Below, piece by piece: positions 6,588-16,252 of a stretch of 21,999 bases of DNA. This stretch comes from Clostridia bacterium (GTDB lineage: Bacteria > Bacillota > Clostridia > Christensenellales > Borkfalkiaceae), in assembly GCA_900767815.1 (NCBI GenBank), contig CAAGAM010000259.1, forward strand, positions 1-21,999. Reading direction: 5' to 3'. The notes beneath the pieces were generated by a model. The model saw only the letters and a list, made by a program, of their open reading frames with translations. It ran no database searches and had not been told where the DNA came from. Numbering within the stretch: position 1 is the stretch's first letter; each line of letters begins with the position of its first letter. The translations under genes and the position numbers were made by a program.

Positions 6588-7565
6588 TCAATATTCTTCT
6601 TTTATTTTAGCGACAAAGGCGTTAAATTCATCAATCACCTTTCGCGGTGATTTGATTTTTACTTTACCCTGCGTTCCGACGATCCACGCAAAGAATGTTT
6701 TTGAAATCTGCACCGTTACGTCAACCGAATAGGTTTCTTCGTCAACTTTCTTTATGCGTATGTCATCTCCAAAGCGGTCAAACATATCCGACAAGATATT
6801 TGCCGTAAACAGTAACGTAACGTTCTGACTTTCTCCTCCAAACATCGAGAATACTTGCTTCCTGTATTCTTCCGTGTTGAACAGTTCGTATTCGGGGTGT
6901 GGCTCGCGCTCAAGCTCTTCCACTTTTACGCTTTCCATTTTATCGAGTCGATATGTAACAAGATCACCGTGTCCTTTCGAGAAACACAACAAGTAATAAT
7001 TGTCCTTATTCCATACCATAAACGCAGGGCTTACGGTATAACGATTGCCGTTCTTCCGATAAACCTTTTTATGCTTCTCGTCGTAATTGAAGTAAAGGAA
7101 CGATATTTGCTTGTTCTCATTTATCGCGTGTTCGATAGCGTCCACGTTATAGATAAACGAACTGCTACCCTTTCTGCCCTTATCAAGCGAAATAATGTGC
7201 TTTGAAATACTCTCCGCTTGGTGAGTACAAAGCGTTTCCGCAAGTCTGCCGACAAGTGCTTTCTTTTGTGCAACGGGAAGTTTCGACGCATTGATAACAT
7301 CCGCAAGCATAACCACTTCTGCCGTTTCAAGCGACCGATTGACTACATAATAGTAATGGTATTTCTTTTTGTAAGAAAGAACCTCATAACCGTTGTCGCA
7401 CAAAGTCGCTATATCCTGAACGAGAATTTTGCGTGACACATTCAGTCCACGCAAGGCAAGAAGCTCGGATAATTCGTCGGTATTTAAGGCGTGGTTCTCA
7501 TCTGTGTTTTTACAGAGAATATCCCATAAGACAAGCAGTTTGATTTTATGCGCTTCATTTGCCAT
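6588..7565 (-). CDS. WYL-domain transcriptional regulator
   Basis: A 325-aa regulator. An N-terminal winged helix covers about 5-75 (DELSELLALRGLNVSRKILV). The WYL domain lies at about 138-215, with core FLYFNYDEK, YTVSPAFMVW and YYLLCFSK, and a WCX-type C-terminal domain covers about 235-325. WYL domains are thought to sense small ligands or nucleic acids and control transcription. The start ATG 7565 is preceded by AAGGGA at suitable distance; an ATG eight codons earlier is less well placed. It is the last gene of the operon, 38 bases after the DtxR gene, so it may monitor the same physiological state. Ligand unknown. Confidence 0.85.
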   Translation of the reverse strand: MANEAHKIKLLVLWDILCKNTDENHALNTDELSELLALRGLNVSRKILVQDIATLCDNGYEVLSYKKKYHYYYVVNRSLETAEVVMLADVINASKLPVAQKKALVGRLAETLCTHQAESISKHIISLDKGRKGSSSFIYNVDAIEHAINENKQISFLYFNYDEKHKKVYRKNGNRYTVSPAFMVWNKDNYYLLCFSKGHGDLVTYRLDKMESVKVEELEREPHPEYELFNTEEYRKQVFSMFGGESQNVTLLFTANILSDMFDRFGDDIRIKKVDEETYSVDVTVQISKTFFAWIVGTQGKVKIKSPRKVIDEFNAFVAKIKEEY

Positions 7566-7603
7566 AATAATTCCCTTATCAGTTATCAAACAGATTTTTG
7601 CTT

Positions 7604-8005
7604 TTATACTTTAATTGCGGTTGTGTTTTCTTGCTCCGCAGTCCGTTGTTCTACATAAAGTTTCAAAAGCGCCGCCGCTTCATCGGTAATAACGTGTTCC
7701 ATATGGCAAGCATTTTCTTCGGCAATATCATTGCTTGCGCCTATAAGTTTCAGCGCATTTGCAATCGTTTGATGTTTCTGCTCTATGTTCTTAACTTTGG
7801 TAATACCGCTTTTTGTTAATGTTATTTTTCCTTGATGAAACTCTACATAGCCGAACTCTTCAAGTCGCTTCATTGCATTATGCACACTTGCTTTGCTATA
7901 ACCGCGTTCATCTGCGACATCAACAGAACGTACCATTCCTTTTTTCTTTTGCAACGCATAAATCGTTGTCAAATACATTTCTTGCGATTCTGAGTTCTCA
8001 ATCAT
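7604..8005 (-). CDS. DtxR/MntR-family metal-dependent repressor, iron-type ligands
   Basis: A 133-aa regulator matching the two core domains of the family: winged helix (about 5-65; VADERGYSKASVHNAMKRLE) and dimerisation/metal domain (about 70-125), with no SH3-like C-terminus. The primary metal-site residues of DtxR/IdeR can be read: M10 in EMYLTTIY, and C100, E103 and H104 in ACHMEHV; H78 fits the ancillary site. Manganese-type MntR has Asp and Glu instead of M10 and C100, so iron sensing is more likely. It lies 10 bases after the NEAT-like gene, with AAGGAAAGGAAA before the ATG. It probably represses this operon through the TTAGC-type sites at 20627-20640 and 20847-20860. Confidence 0.85.
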   Translation of the reverse strand: MIENSESQEMYLTTIYALQKKKGMVRSVDVADERGYSKASVHNAMKRLEEFGYVEFHQGKITLTKSGITKVKNIEQKHQTIANALKLIGASNDIAEENACHMEHVITDEAAALLKLYVEQRTAEQENTTAIKV

Positions 8006-8015
8006 TTTCCTTTCC

Positions 8016-9269
8016 TTATGAATTCTTCATTCTTTTCTTGCGTTTCGCTACGACTATAATAGTCACAACTACTCCAGCAAGAATGACTACCGCTCCGACC
8101 AAAATCAAAGCGTATCCCCACATCGGCATATGAAATGCCACGCCCGGTATACATACGATAAATGTTCCCGTCTTGTCTGTTTCGGTAACAACATATCTTC
8201 CGTATCCGCTCGCGGAAAGTTTTGTAAGACTGCCGTTGTCGTCCATATAGTAAACTTCGGCTTTCGTGCGATCAAAATAATCGTCCGCGCGGAACAACAA
8301 CTCAACTTTACCGCTCAAGGTTATGATTTCGCCGTCTCCGTTCAAAAATTCAGCCGAATACACCTCAAAATTATCGGCAATCTTTTTCATTGCAGAAGCC
8401 GCTTTTTCGTATACGTCAGATCCTTCGGTAACTTTTCCCGCAATAATTCCTGCTTTTTCAGGCAACACGTTATTTGTATCTCTGAATTTAACAATGTCGT
8501 TCTCGCCCGTGATAGAGTGAACGGTTACAATATACTCCGAAAACGAATCGTTACCGAGAGAAGTTTTATACTGTGAGTTCGTTGCCTTGTAGATTATTTT
8601 ATACTCACCGACGTTACCAAGCGTAAGTTTTCCGCCCGAAACATCTACGGAATCATTTCCGAAAACAGCCGTAATCACAACAGGGCTGTCCTCGTTGCCT
8701 AAGTTTGCCGTTGCTTCGGGAATCGGAAAAACCGTGCCGACTTTCAAAGAATATTCAGCCGCCGCTTTCGTAGAGATAACGGGAACGAATTCCGCGGGGC
8801 GTTCGCCTAAGTCGCGAACGGTTTCGGAAGTCTTATCGGACGACGAGAGATTCAAAGTGGCGGTAAAATTCATTTCACGCGACATCGCGTTGATGTGCGC
8901 CGAAAACGAAAGGTTGCTTTTCAGATTGTTTTCGGAAAGCGTATAGGTATCATATGTCCAACCGTCTTTCTTTTCGCTTGTTTTACCGACTACCTTTCCG
9001 TCAAGATTCAGGTTCAGATAGCCGATTGATGAATCGAACCCGAATGTCATATAATACTTGCCGTCCTGTTTCTCCACCGTGACGGGGTTTGTAAAATGAT
9101 CCACCCCCATCTTCAAATCAAGGTTTACGGGAACGGTATATGTTCCGTCACCGCCGCTTATCACCTGCTCGCTTGCAGCATAGCTAATTGAAACCGATTG
9201 AAACAATCCGCAAAGGATCAGTGCAAAGACCGCTATACTGACAGCAAAGAGTTTTTTGAATTTTACCAT
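8016..9269 (-). CDS. NEAT-like membrane-anchored surface protein, probable heme binder
   Basis: A 417-aa exported protein. Residues 1-32 are a signal peptide ending SYAAS. Residues about 40-143 look like a NEAT domain: DGTYTVPVNL, then FTNPVTVEKQDGKYYMTF and LNLNLDGKVVG, ending in SAHINAMSREMNFTATLN. The usual YxxxY heme tyrosines are absent at the last strand; M129 and M133 are there instead, with M54 in the position of the lip helix. A bacterial Ig-like region (about 165-255) and an unassigned domain (about 270-375) follow, then one membrane helix (about 385-407) and a positive tail (KRKKRMKNS). There is no LPxTG sorting signal. Its ATG overlaps the preceding gene's stop by 7 nt. Family call is moderately sure; heme as ligand is inferred. 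Confidence 0.65.
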   Translation of the reverse strand: MVKFKKLFAVSIAVFALILCGLFQSVSISYAASEQVISGGDGTYTVPVNLDLKMGVDHFTNPVTVEKQDGKYYMTFGFDSSIGYLNLNLDGKVVGKTSEKKDGWTYDTYTLSENNLKSNLSFSAHINAMSREMNFTATLNLSSSDKTSETVRDLGERPAEFVPVISTKAAAEYSLKVGTVFPIPEATANLGNEDSPVVITAVFGNDSVDVSGGKLTLGNVGEYKIIYKATNSQYKTSLGNDSFSEYIVTVHSITGENDIVKFRDTNNVLPEKAGIIAGKVTEGSDVYEKAASAMKKIADNFEVYSAEFLNGDGEIITLSGKVELLFRADDYFDRTKAEVYYMDDNGSLTKLSASGYGRYVVTETDKTGTFIVCIPGVAFHMPMWGYALILVGAVVILAGVVVTIIVVAKRKKRMKNS

Positions 9270-12200
9270 ACTTCATTTCCCTCGCTGTCTGTAAACACCG
9301 CGACCAGAACGGTATCTTCCGTGAACTTATAGGTCGATAGGTCAATCACTGTCCTGCCCTCATCGCCCTGAACAAACCAACCCTTAAATGTATAACCCGT
9401 TTTTGCTACGACTGTTCTGTTCGAGTCAAGACCGTTTCCTTCAATTACGGAATCGTTTCTTATAACAGAAGCGGAATATGTCGCATTGATTGAATATTTT
9501 ACGGTAAGCATTTTTTTGTATACGGCGTTAATCGTAAAATAATCGCTATCATCGGCAACTTCGTTCAGATAAATTTTTCCATTTTTCACGGTATCGCCCA
9601 AGAAACCGCCCGACCAACCGGCGAGAACAGTTCCGGCAGGTGCATAAATTTTGTACACGGACAAATCGATCACATAATAACCGCTTGAAGAATCCCTGAA
9701 ATAATGTTTTACTCTGTCATCGTTTCCTTCCGATTTTGCGGTAACGGAAATGCCGCCGTCCCATATTGCATACAGCGTTACATTCTGCGAATTGTACTTA
9801 CCGATGAAATCCGATATGCCGTTTTTGACAATATCACGGGATGTCGCGTCCCTGCCTGCATACTGCGTCCAACCGAACAAAATATCGGTTCCCGCAAATT
9901 CTTTTTCGTTAAGCGCAGTGATGTTATTGCTCAGATTGTATGTTACCGTTCTCTCTGTAAGTCCGTCAGAGAAAGGATGATCCTTATCCGTAACAAATGT
10001 AATTGCAACATCGCAGGTATCCGATAAAACATTGACAATCTGTCCGAACGAATACGATACGCCGTTGACCGAGAAGCTGAACCCGACATAAAACGCGCCT
10101 GCCTCGTTAAACTTCAGCGAATATTCATACTCGCCTTTACGGAGTGTATAGGTTCTGCCCGCATAAAAGCTGTTGTCGTTTTTTCCTCCGATCCGGTGCT
10201 TCACGCTGATATAGGTTGTTGCGATTTCATTTCCTTCGCTGCTGTAAAGGCGCGGGATGCTCATGGTGTACAGGGTATTTGCAAAATACGAGTTGTATTT
10301 CAGCATATCCGTGGTTGTTTCGCCGGAAAATGTCACGCCGTAAAGATAGTTGCTGCTGAATTGATTCCCGAAATATGAAAACTCAAGCGATACGGTAAAC
10401 CAAGAATAGCTTGCCATATAGCCTTTTATTTCTCTGATTACAGAATCCGTATCGCCGTTTTCAACAACCCGTGAAACCGTTGTCCGGTGATTGTTTTTGT
10501 CAACCAGACAAGCAGAAAAACCGGTCAGAGTCATTTGAGCAGGGGAGGCTTCGCCGATCGTCATACGGAATAATCTCGAAAGCTTTTCGTCGCAGTTTTC
10601 CTTCGTCAGGTATACCGACTCGCTTGCCCGAATGTCTTTGATTTTTCCGTACTCGTCGTACTGTACGTCTCCTTCGTCCATGATTTCGCCGCTGACAGAC
10701 TCGATACGATACGTTTCCTTTTGCGAAGTAACATATTTGAACCGAATAAATTCCGTTTCCCCGTATACGTTTACGAGTTCGTAGCACACGTAAGTTTCAT
10801 ATGCGGACGCCGTAAAATCTTTTTTCTGATGCCCGATATACGTCAAAGAATAAACGCCGTTCATATTCGTGAAAATTCCGACATGAAGCGGATTTATGCA
10901 CGATTCGTCGTCGTACCAATTATTTCTGAATCGCACGTTTTTCACGCCCGTCCACGAGTAAGTAAGCGTCGGCAACTCCACCGATGCGCCTTCTTTATCT
11001 ATCGTATCGGAAACGTAGGCATTATCCTCTTCCGACCATTTCCAAGCGTGATTTTCGTCGGTTATCCGATAATCCGGATTGCTTTTTTCAACGAGTTCGA
11101 CGATCGCCGTTTTGGTGATACCGTCGTCATCCGTAAAGGTAAACACTATTGCACAATCGGAGGAAAACGTAAAAGCCTTATTTACCGTAATTTCTTTTGA
11201 AAAATCGATTTTATCACCGCTTAAAGCAAACCCTTTGTATCGAACCGTCGAAAAATCGGTATCTGTGGATACTTTTTCGCGGTAAAGATCTTCGAGTCTG
11301 ATAACATCTCCCTGATTGACAGTTTTTCCAAGCCTGAATTTCAGAGATTCCCGCATTCCGTTTGCGCCGAATGTCTGCACGGACATGGAATCATAGTATA
11401 ATTCTTCCCCGTTCTTTCTGCTTGTTTCTGCATCATAGCCGTATATATTTGTCTGAATATCGAAATGGGCGATTTCATATCTTGCGTCCGAGATGTTTTT
11501 GGCGTTTGTTTCATCGGTCGGTCGGAAGGTGATTTTGCTGTTATATACCTTCCTGGATTCATACGGTGCATTAGCATCGCTTGCCGAGTACCAGAAATTC
11601 ACCATCTTTGTCGACAAGCCGTTTTTCAGCGTTTCGTCATACGTCAGGTTTTTATCATTCAGATCGGAAGTATTCCCGGGGTAAAAACTGCCCGATGCTT
11701 CAAAAGAATAACTGTCGCCCGAAAGTTCTTTATAATCGACATTTTCGTCGGATAGTTTTATGATATGGTCGTAATCCATATACAAAATCTGCACGCCCGA
11801 TCCCATACCGCCGGCAACTTCCATAAAGCCCGAAACGGAATACAGTATCCCGAATTCGCGCTTAAAATTTGTTCCGAGATCGATAACCGAATATACCTTA
11901 TAGTCGTCCGTATGAAATTCCACCGAATAATCCACATATTTCTTCGCTTTGTATGTTTCGGGATAATAACTCGATTCCACCTCTCCGTCAAATCCGGTCG
12001 TATCCAATTCAAAGCAGTACTGATTCGGCATAAAGGACATCATTCTGTAAAACAGATTCTGATAATAAGGTTCTTCGAGTTTTCCGAGCGTGAACTGAAC
12101 CAGTCCCGCATACGGCGTGAACGGCTTAATCAATTTATATTTCCCGTTTTCCGCTTTCAGATATGAAAAAACGGAATTGAAGCCGTCGCCCATAGACGAT

Positions 12201-13096
12201 TTGTTTTCTATCGTCTTATTATAACTTCTTACAAGATAATATCCGTCCTCAAGCGGAACGCTTGTATCGACGTAAGGCATCTTAAAACCTATCAGCCTTG
12301 TTATTCTGAATTCGACGGTATAAGTTGTAGTCGTACCGTATCTTTCCTCGTCGGAAAGCCCTTCCGCATTCCAGTTCGTCGTTTCGATATCGAGATATAC
12401 GGGTTTTGATAAGTCCGTATCCGTTATGCGGATGTATATCGTTTTCACCGTATCCGAAAGCGAATTTACGCTTTCTTTTATATAAATGCTTGACGGATTT
12501 TTAGTCGCGTTTACCGTTACTTTATAGGAATCGGAAAGCGCGCCGTAAGGCTCCGGATCCATGCAGTCATATTCGATTTTAAGCAATAAATCGTTATCCG
12601 ATTTTTCAATGTATGTATTTTCAACCGAAATGTTTTCGGGGAATTTTTTATAACCGCCGAACTCTGCCGCGGTTTTTCCTTCTTTGACGGTATCTTCGAG
12701 AATTTCAGCCTCAAAATCAATGTCGTATGTTCCGCTGACTGCCAGATCCTCTTTCAGCCATTTTGCGTACAGCGTGACATCGCTCATTGTCATAAGCAGC
12801 AGATTATCCTGATATTGCGTATGATATTCCTTATCAAAAAACCAACCGCCGAACACATAGCCGACTTTTTGCGGCGAAGGTAAAACAGGGATGCTTTTTG
12901 CTGTGTATGTTAAATCTTCCAACGGTTCGTCAAGTCCTTCAGACGAAAAAGAGATTTTATATTCCGTATCGCCATATGCCTCTTTGATTACATCCTGCGG
13001 CGTTTTGGCGCCGCCGACTTTGCTGCAGGAAGGAAGTGCGGCAAAACTTGCAGCACACAATATAAATATAACAACTTTAGAAAACAGCTTTTTCAT
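9263..13096 (-). CDS. Giant lipoprotein with B-repeat-like modules (1277 aa)
   Basis: Exported lipoprotein: signal MKKLFSKVVIFILCAASFAA followed by lipobox LPSC with lipidated C24. Residues about 44-113 form an InlB B-repeat-like (Listeria-Bacteroides repeat) module with the hallmark GYVFGGWFFDKEY and VTLYAKW. At least two or three degenerate copies occupy the last about 230 residues (LFGWTQYAG with VTLYAIW; LAGWSGG; GYTFKGWFVQGDEG with LVAVFTD). The roughly 900 residues between are beta-rich, Tyr/Ser/Asp-rich and not recognised. It presumably stands on the outer face of the membrane as adhesin or ligand-binding partner of the ABC pair or NEAT-like protein. GAGGG precedes the ATG by 5 bases. 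Domain ends are firm, function unknown. Confidence 0.75.
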   Translation of the reverse strand: MKKLFSKVVIFILCAASFAALPSCSKVGGAKTPQDVIKEAYGDTEYKISFSSEGLDEPLEDLTYTAKSIPVLPSPQKVGYVFGGWFFDKEYHTQYQDNLLLMTMSDVTLYAKWLKEDLAVSGTYDIDFEAEILEDTVKEGKTAAEFGGYKKFPENISVENTYIEKSDNDLLLKIEYDCMDPEPYGALSDSYKVTVNATKNPSSIYIKESVNSLSDTVKTIYIRITDTDLSKPVYLDIETTNWNAEGLSDEERYGTTTTYTVEFRITRLIGFKMPYVDTSVPLEDGYYLVRSYNKTIENKSSMGDGFNSVFSYLKAENGKYKLIKPFTPYAGLVQFTLGKLEEPYYQNLFYRMMSFMPNQYCFELDTTGFDGEVESSYYPETYKAKKYVDYSVEFHTDDYKVYSVIDLGTNFKREFGILYSVSGFMEVAGGMGSGVQILYMDYDHIIKLSDENVDYKELSGDSYSFEASGSFYPGNTSDLNDKNLTYDETLKNGLSTKMVNFWYSASDANAPYESRKVYNSKITFRPTDETNAKNISDARYEIAHFDIQTNIYGYDAETSRKNGEELYYDSMSVQTFGANGMRESLKFRLGKTVNQGDVIRLEDLYREKVSTDTDFSTVRYKGFALSGDKIDFSKEITVNKAFTFSSDCAIVFTFTDDDGITKTAIVELVEKSNPDYRITDENHAWKWSEEDNAYVSDTIDKEGASVELPTLTYSWTGVKNVRFRNNWYDDESCINPLHVGIFTNMNGVYSLTYIGHQKKDFTASAYETYVCYELVNVYGETEFIRFKYVTSQKETYRIESVSGEIMDEGDVQYDEYGKIKDIRASESVYLTKENCDEKLSRLFRMTIGEASPAQMTLTGFSACLVDKNNHRTTVSRVVENGDTDSVIREIKGYMASYSWFTVSLEFSYFGNQFSSNYLYGVTFSGETTTDMLKYNSYFANTLYTMSIPRLYSSEGNEIATTYISVKHRIGGKNDNSFYAGRTYTLRKGEYEYSLKFNEAGAFYVGFSFSVNGVSYSFGQIVNVLSDTCDVAITFVTDKDHPFSDGLTERTVTYNLSNNITALNEKEFAGTDILFGWTQYAGRDATSRDIVKNGISDFIGKYNSQNVTLYAIWDGGISVTAKSEGNDDRVKHYFRDSSSGYYVIDLSVYKIYAPAGTVLAGWSGGFLGDTVKNGKIYLNEVADDSDYFTINAVYKKMLTVKYSINATYSASVIRNDSVIEGNGLDSNRTVVAKTGYTFKGWFVQGDEGRTVIDLSTYKFTEDTVLVAVFTDSEGNEVW

Positions 13097-13115
13097 TGCA
13101 TCCCTCTATAAAAGC

Positions 13116-13155
13116 GGAACCGGATACGCCCGCCTGCGCGGGCGTATGCCGTTCC
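13116..13155 (-). other. Large intercistronic hairpin between the two lipoprotein genes
   Basis: Arms of 18 nt (13116-13133 and 13138-13155) pair with two mismatches around a 4-nt loop; the inner ten pairs, ATACGCCCGC / GCGGGCGTAT, are perfect and GC-rich. On the minus strand the stem is followed by GCTTTTATAG, a weak T tract, and then by the GAGGG site of the next gene. It could act as a partial terminator or as an mRNA stabiliser/processing site setting the ratio of the genes. Confidence 0.6.
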
Positions 13156-13163
13156 TTTGGTTT

Positions 13164-16100
13164 TTACAGGTAAAAATCTTCGTGATCCTGAAGCGTACTC
13201 ATAAATGTATTTTCGGAGTTTGCTCTGCCGTTGAACCAGCCTTCTTCAAAGAGGGAAGAATCCTGGTTCTTGACTTTCTCCGCATCCATCCAGATATCAA
13301 ATGCGCAGTTATTGTATATGGCATAATGCGTTTCTTCCATATCGGTGAAAGCATTCCGGTGAATCTTGGAAAAGATACCGAAGGAAATATAGTTGAAAGC
13401 GTTTCCGAGATAGTATACCGAGCCTTCCATCACTTCATAGCGATAAACATAATGCTGCTTTGCTGCGAAATCCTCACTCCATGCTCCCCATTCGTATGCT
13501 TTACCGCGAAGCGAATAACCGATTCCCATATGTCCGCTTGCGTCATTGAATCCGCCCGCAGTCGCAATATAACGAACATCGTAAATCGTAATCAAATCAT
13601 CGTTTCCTACGTTGTCTTTCATCGTTTTCGTGTCGGTATTTTTTACATACTGCATAATACCGTAATAATCACCCGACATACTTTCCACGAAGAAATATTC
13701 ACCGGCTTTCGCCGCTGCCGTCAGCTTTCTCGGATTATCCTCGTTACCTTCCGATTCCGTTGCGGTAAATACAAAGATACCCTTCGTTTTGAACGCATAA
13801 GGTTCGATATTCTTCATTTTTGCAAGCGGCAATACGAATTTGATTCCGTTCTTTTTGATGTTTTCATTTACGGTAATCGTTTCTCCGTTTACAACGCATC
13901 CCGCATTTTCAAACGCTTTTGTTTTAATCTCTTCAAGCCCGCCGTCCGAAACGATGAATTTCGTAAGGTTTGACGTGTTTGCAAACGCCTTTTCGCCGAT
14001 ACTTACCACCTGAGAACCGACGTAAACTTCCGAAATATAGTTATTGTCTTTGAAAGCATTGTCTGCAATAACGACCTTGTAGGTCTTTAACGCCTCATCG
14101 TCGAAACTGATATAAATTCTGTAAACTCCGCCGAGATCGAACGCAGTATCTTTATCGAATCCCGTTACGGTAATCGTTTTTGTCGCATCGTCTTTCGTGT
14201 AAGTTACGCCAAGAATATTTCTCGTATAGGTTACTCTGAGATATAAATTATGATCCAACGTTCCCGGGGTGTAGGGCTTGCCGAGCTCGGTAATCTCATA
14301 AGAATAACTTCCGTCGTTGATTCCGATAGCGTTAAGAATTTCATCAATCGTTAAAGTTCCCGCCGATTTTTTACCCGTTATGGAATAAGTCCTCTTCGTC
14401 GAGGAATCTCTTGTATCCTCACCCACTATATGAATAATAACTGCTTTCCTTTTTGCGATTGTTCCGATACAAACAACCTTTTCGATCGTAGTGCCGTCGC
14501 TTTCGGTAAGTTCCGTATATGGCGTTTTGCCCTGCGTGAAGGCATATTCGCTGATTCCTTCGGGCATAGAAGCGACGTTCAGATAAACGTATCCGAAATC
14601 ATTTGACGTAAGCCCGCTGAACACGGAATAAGAATCGATTGCCGATTTTTCGTCGGGGGCTTGTACTCTCTGCATATCGGTCAGCATAGAACCCGTATAA
14701 TACGAAAGCTCATATGTTTTGTTATTTTCATCCGTTGCATAAGAGATCGCCTTGAATGTGGACGGAAGAGAAATATATTGAACATTCAGGCCCTTGAAAG
14801 CGCCAACCGACACAGCCTCAACACCCTCCGCAACGGTGAGCGTACCGTTGACAACCTTTGCCTGATATGTGCAGACAAGCGTTTTGCAGGCCGTGCCGTC
14901 AATCGTGCGGTTTCTGAAAAGCTCGCCTTCCTCGTAATAGTATTCGCTTCCTTCCGCAAATTTGAGGTTGGACGGAACGGTAACGACCGTTTGAACGCTT
15001 GCGGGAACGGTTACGGTAAACGGAAACGCGCTCACGCCTCTGTAGTACCCGACCATTCCTTCCATATAATCGCCCCACAGCGAGTCAATCAGAATTTCCA
15101 GTCCGTCGGGAAGTTCGAGGGACTTCAGATTTTTCATATTCCAAAAGGATTTTTCAAGCACCTTCAGGGTTGCGGGGAGTTTTACATTTTCAAGCTTGGT
15201 GCAGGACTGAAATTGATTGATGTATTGAATTCCGTCTGCAAAATACGCATAGACCGCAGAATCGCACTGATCGACGGTTGCCGTGTACATTCCTGTCGAA
15301 ACGGAGAAATCCACTGTAACCACATTGCAGCCTTTTACGCCGTCAATCGTTACGTTTTCGGACAGGAAGGAAATCGCAGGGAATCTCTTGATATTCTGCC
15401 ATTCTTCCGAATTGCTCGATTGATAATCGAAGCCGACGACCGCATAATCGTTTGCTGTGCCCTCAATCTTCTGATATGTCAGATAGGGCGATTTCCACAT
15501 AACCCGGATTGCCGTATTTTTCGTAATGACAAGCGAGGAAAAGTCAACGGCGTTTCCGTTCTCGTCCACATACGTCAAATCTTCTTGATCCATGTAATAG
15601 GGGACAAAATTGGCATCTTCCTTATCGGGGGCTTTCATGGTCGAATTGATTCCGACTTGAACACTCTTTAAGGTTTCATACCCGTTATCGAACGTAACTG
15701 TCGCGCAGTAACGGGCGTAAAGGTTGTCCGTATCCTGCTTTTCATATTTCGTTCCGTAAGCGGCATCGATATACCAGCCGTCGAATGTCAGGTTTTTACT
15801 TGCCGCGTCCTCCGTGTATTCTGTTGTCTTTCCCGCAAGTTCTTCGAGCTTGATATCGGTAGCGGTTTCACCGTTGACGGAAATCCCGACGTGAATCGGC
15901 GCAAAATACGCATATACCGTAAGATTTTCTTTCACTTCGGTATCTTTGGTAAATTCTGTACCCTCGTCGAAGGTCGAGGTTGTGTACCAACCGCGGAATT
16001 CATAAAATTCCTTTTCCGGATCGGCAGGCATCGTCACCTTACCGTTCACCGCGTCCACCGTTTGCGTTTTGCCTTCAACGGTAAACGTAACCGACAGATC

Positions 16101-16193
16101 CTTGCTTCCGCACGCCCCAAGCGCGCAGACACCGACAAGCAGCATCACAATGCCCAAAACAGCACCGATGATGTTCTTTCTGATTGTTGTCAT
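13164..16193 (-). CDS. Lipoprotein with B-repeat-like and BspA-like leucine-rich repeats (1009 aa)
   Basis: Exported lipoprotein: signal helix AVLGIVMLLVGVCALGAC with lipidated C28. Three B-repeat-like modules lie at about 33-98 (FYEFRGWYTTSTFDEGTEFT, VYAYF), 100-165 (LTFDGWYIDAAYGTKYE) and 165-237. BspA-type LRR_5 repeats appear at about 315-490 (CTKLENVKLPATLKVLEKSF, LKSLELPDGLEIL, EAVSVGAFKG) and again at about 690-780 (NAFKDNNYISEVYVG, KAFANTSNLTKFIVS). The C-terminal about 200 residues are not recognised. Such repeats mediate binding to proteins or glycans at the surface. AGGAGG lies nine bases before the ATG. It is placed between the ABC pair and the second giant lipoprotein, so all probably form one surface complex; partner and ligand are inferred. 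Confidence 0.8.
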   Translation of the reverse strand: MTTIRKNIIGAVLGIVMLLVGVCALGACGSKDLSVTFTVEGKTQTVDAVNGKVTMPADPEKEFYEFRGWYTTSTFDEGTEFTKDTEVKENLTVYAYFAPIHVGISVNGETATDIKLEELAGKTTEYTEDAASKNLTFDGWYIDAAYGTKYEKQDTDNLYARYCATVTFDNGYETLKSVQVGINSTMKAPDKEDANFVPYYMDQEDLTYVDENGNAVDFSSLVITKNTAIRVMWKSPYLTYQKIEGTANDYAVVGFDYQSSNSEEWQNIKRFPAISFLSENVTIDGVKGCNVVTVDFSVSTGMYTATVDQCDSAVYAYFADGIQYINQFQSCTKLENVKLPATLKVLEKSFWNMKNLKSLELPDGLEILIDSLWGDYMEGMVGYYRGVSAFPFTVTVPASVQTVVTVPSNLKFAEGSEYYYEEGELFRNRTIDGTACKTLVCTYQAKVVNGTLTVAEGVEAVSVGAFKGLNVQYISLPSTFKAISYATDENNKTYELSYYTGSMLTDMQRVQAPDEKSAIDSYSVFSGLTSNDFGYVYLNVASMPEGISEYAFTQGKTPYTELTESDGTTIEKVVCIGTIAKRKAVIIHIVGEDTRDSSTKRTYSITGKKSAGTLTIDEILNAIGINDGSYSYEITELGKPYTPGTLDHNLYLRVTYTRNILGVTYTKDDATKTITVTGFDKDTAFDLGGVYRIYISFDDEALKTYKVVIADNAFKDNNYISEVYVGSQVVSIGEKAFANTSNLTKFIVSDGGLEEIKTKAFENAGCVVNGETITVNENIKKNGIKFVLPLAKMKNIEPYAFKTKGIFVFTATESEGNEDNPRKLTAAAKAGEYFFVESMSGDYYGIMQYVKNTDTKTMKDNVGNDDLITIYDVRYIATAGGFNDASGHMGIGYSLRGKAYEWGAWSEDFAAKQHYVYRYEVMEGSVYYLGNAFNYISFGIFSKIHRNAFTDMEETHYAIYNNCAFDIWMDAEKVKNQDSSLFEEGWFNGRANSENTFMSTLQDHEDFYL

Positions 16194-16252
16194 TTTTCAT
16201 GACCTCCTAAAAATAATTTTGTATGTAAACCCGTTTCCGGGAAAACACCGGA

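Noticed and set aside
12891..13973. Long plus-strand open frame (360 codons) opposite the ends of the two lipoprotein genes
   Set aside because: It is antisense to two clear lipoprotein genes, has no domain or ribosome binding site, and spans their intergenic hairpin; it arises from codon bias on the other strand.
14661..15671. Plus-strand open frame of 336 codons inside the leucine-rich lipoprotein gene
   Set aside because: No start signal and no recognisable motif; the minus-strand gene has lipobox and repeats.
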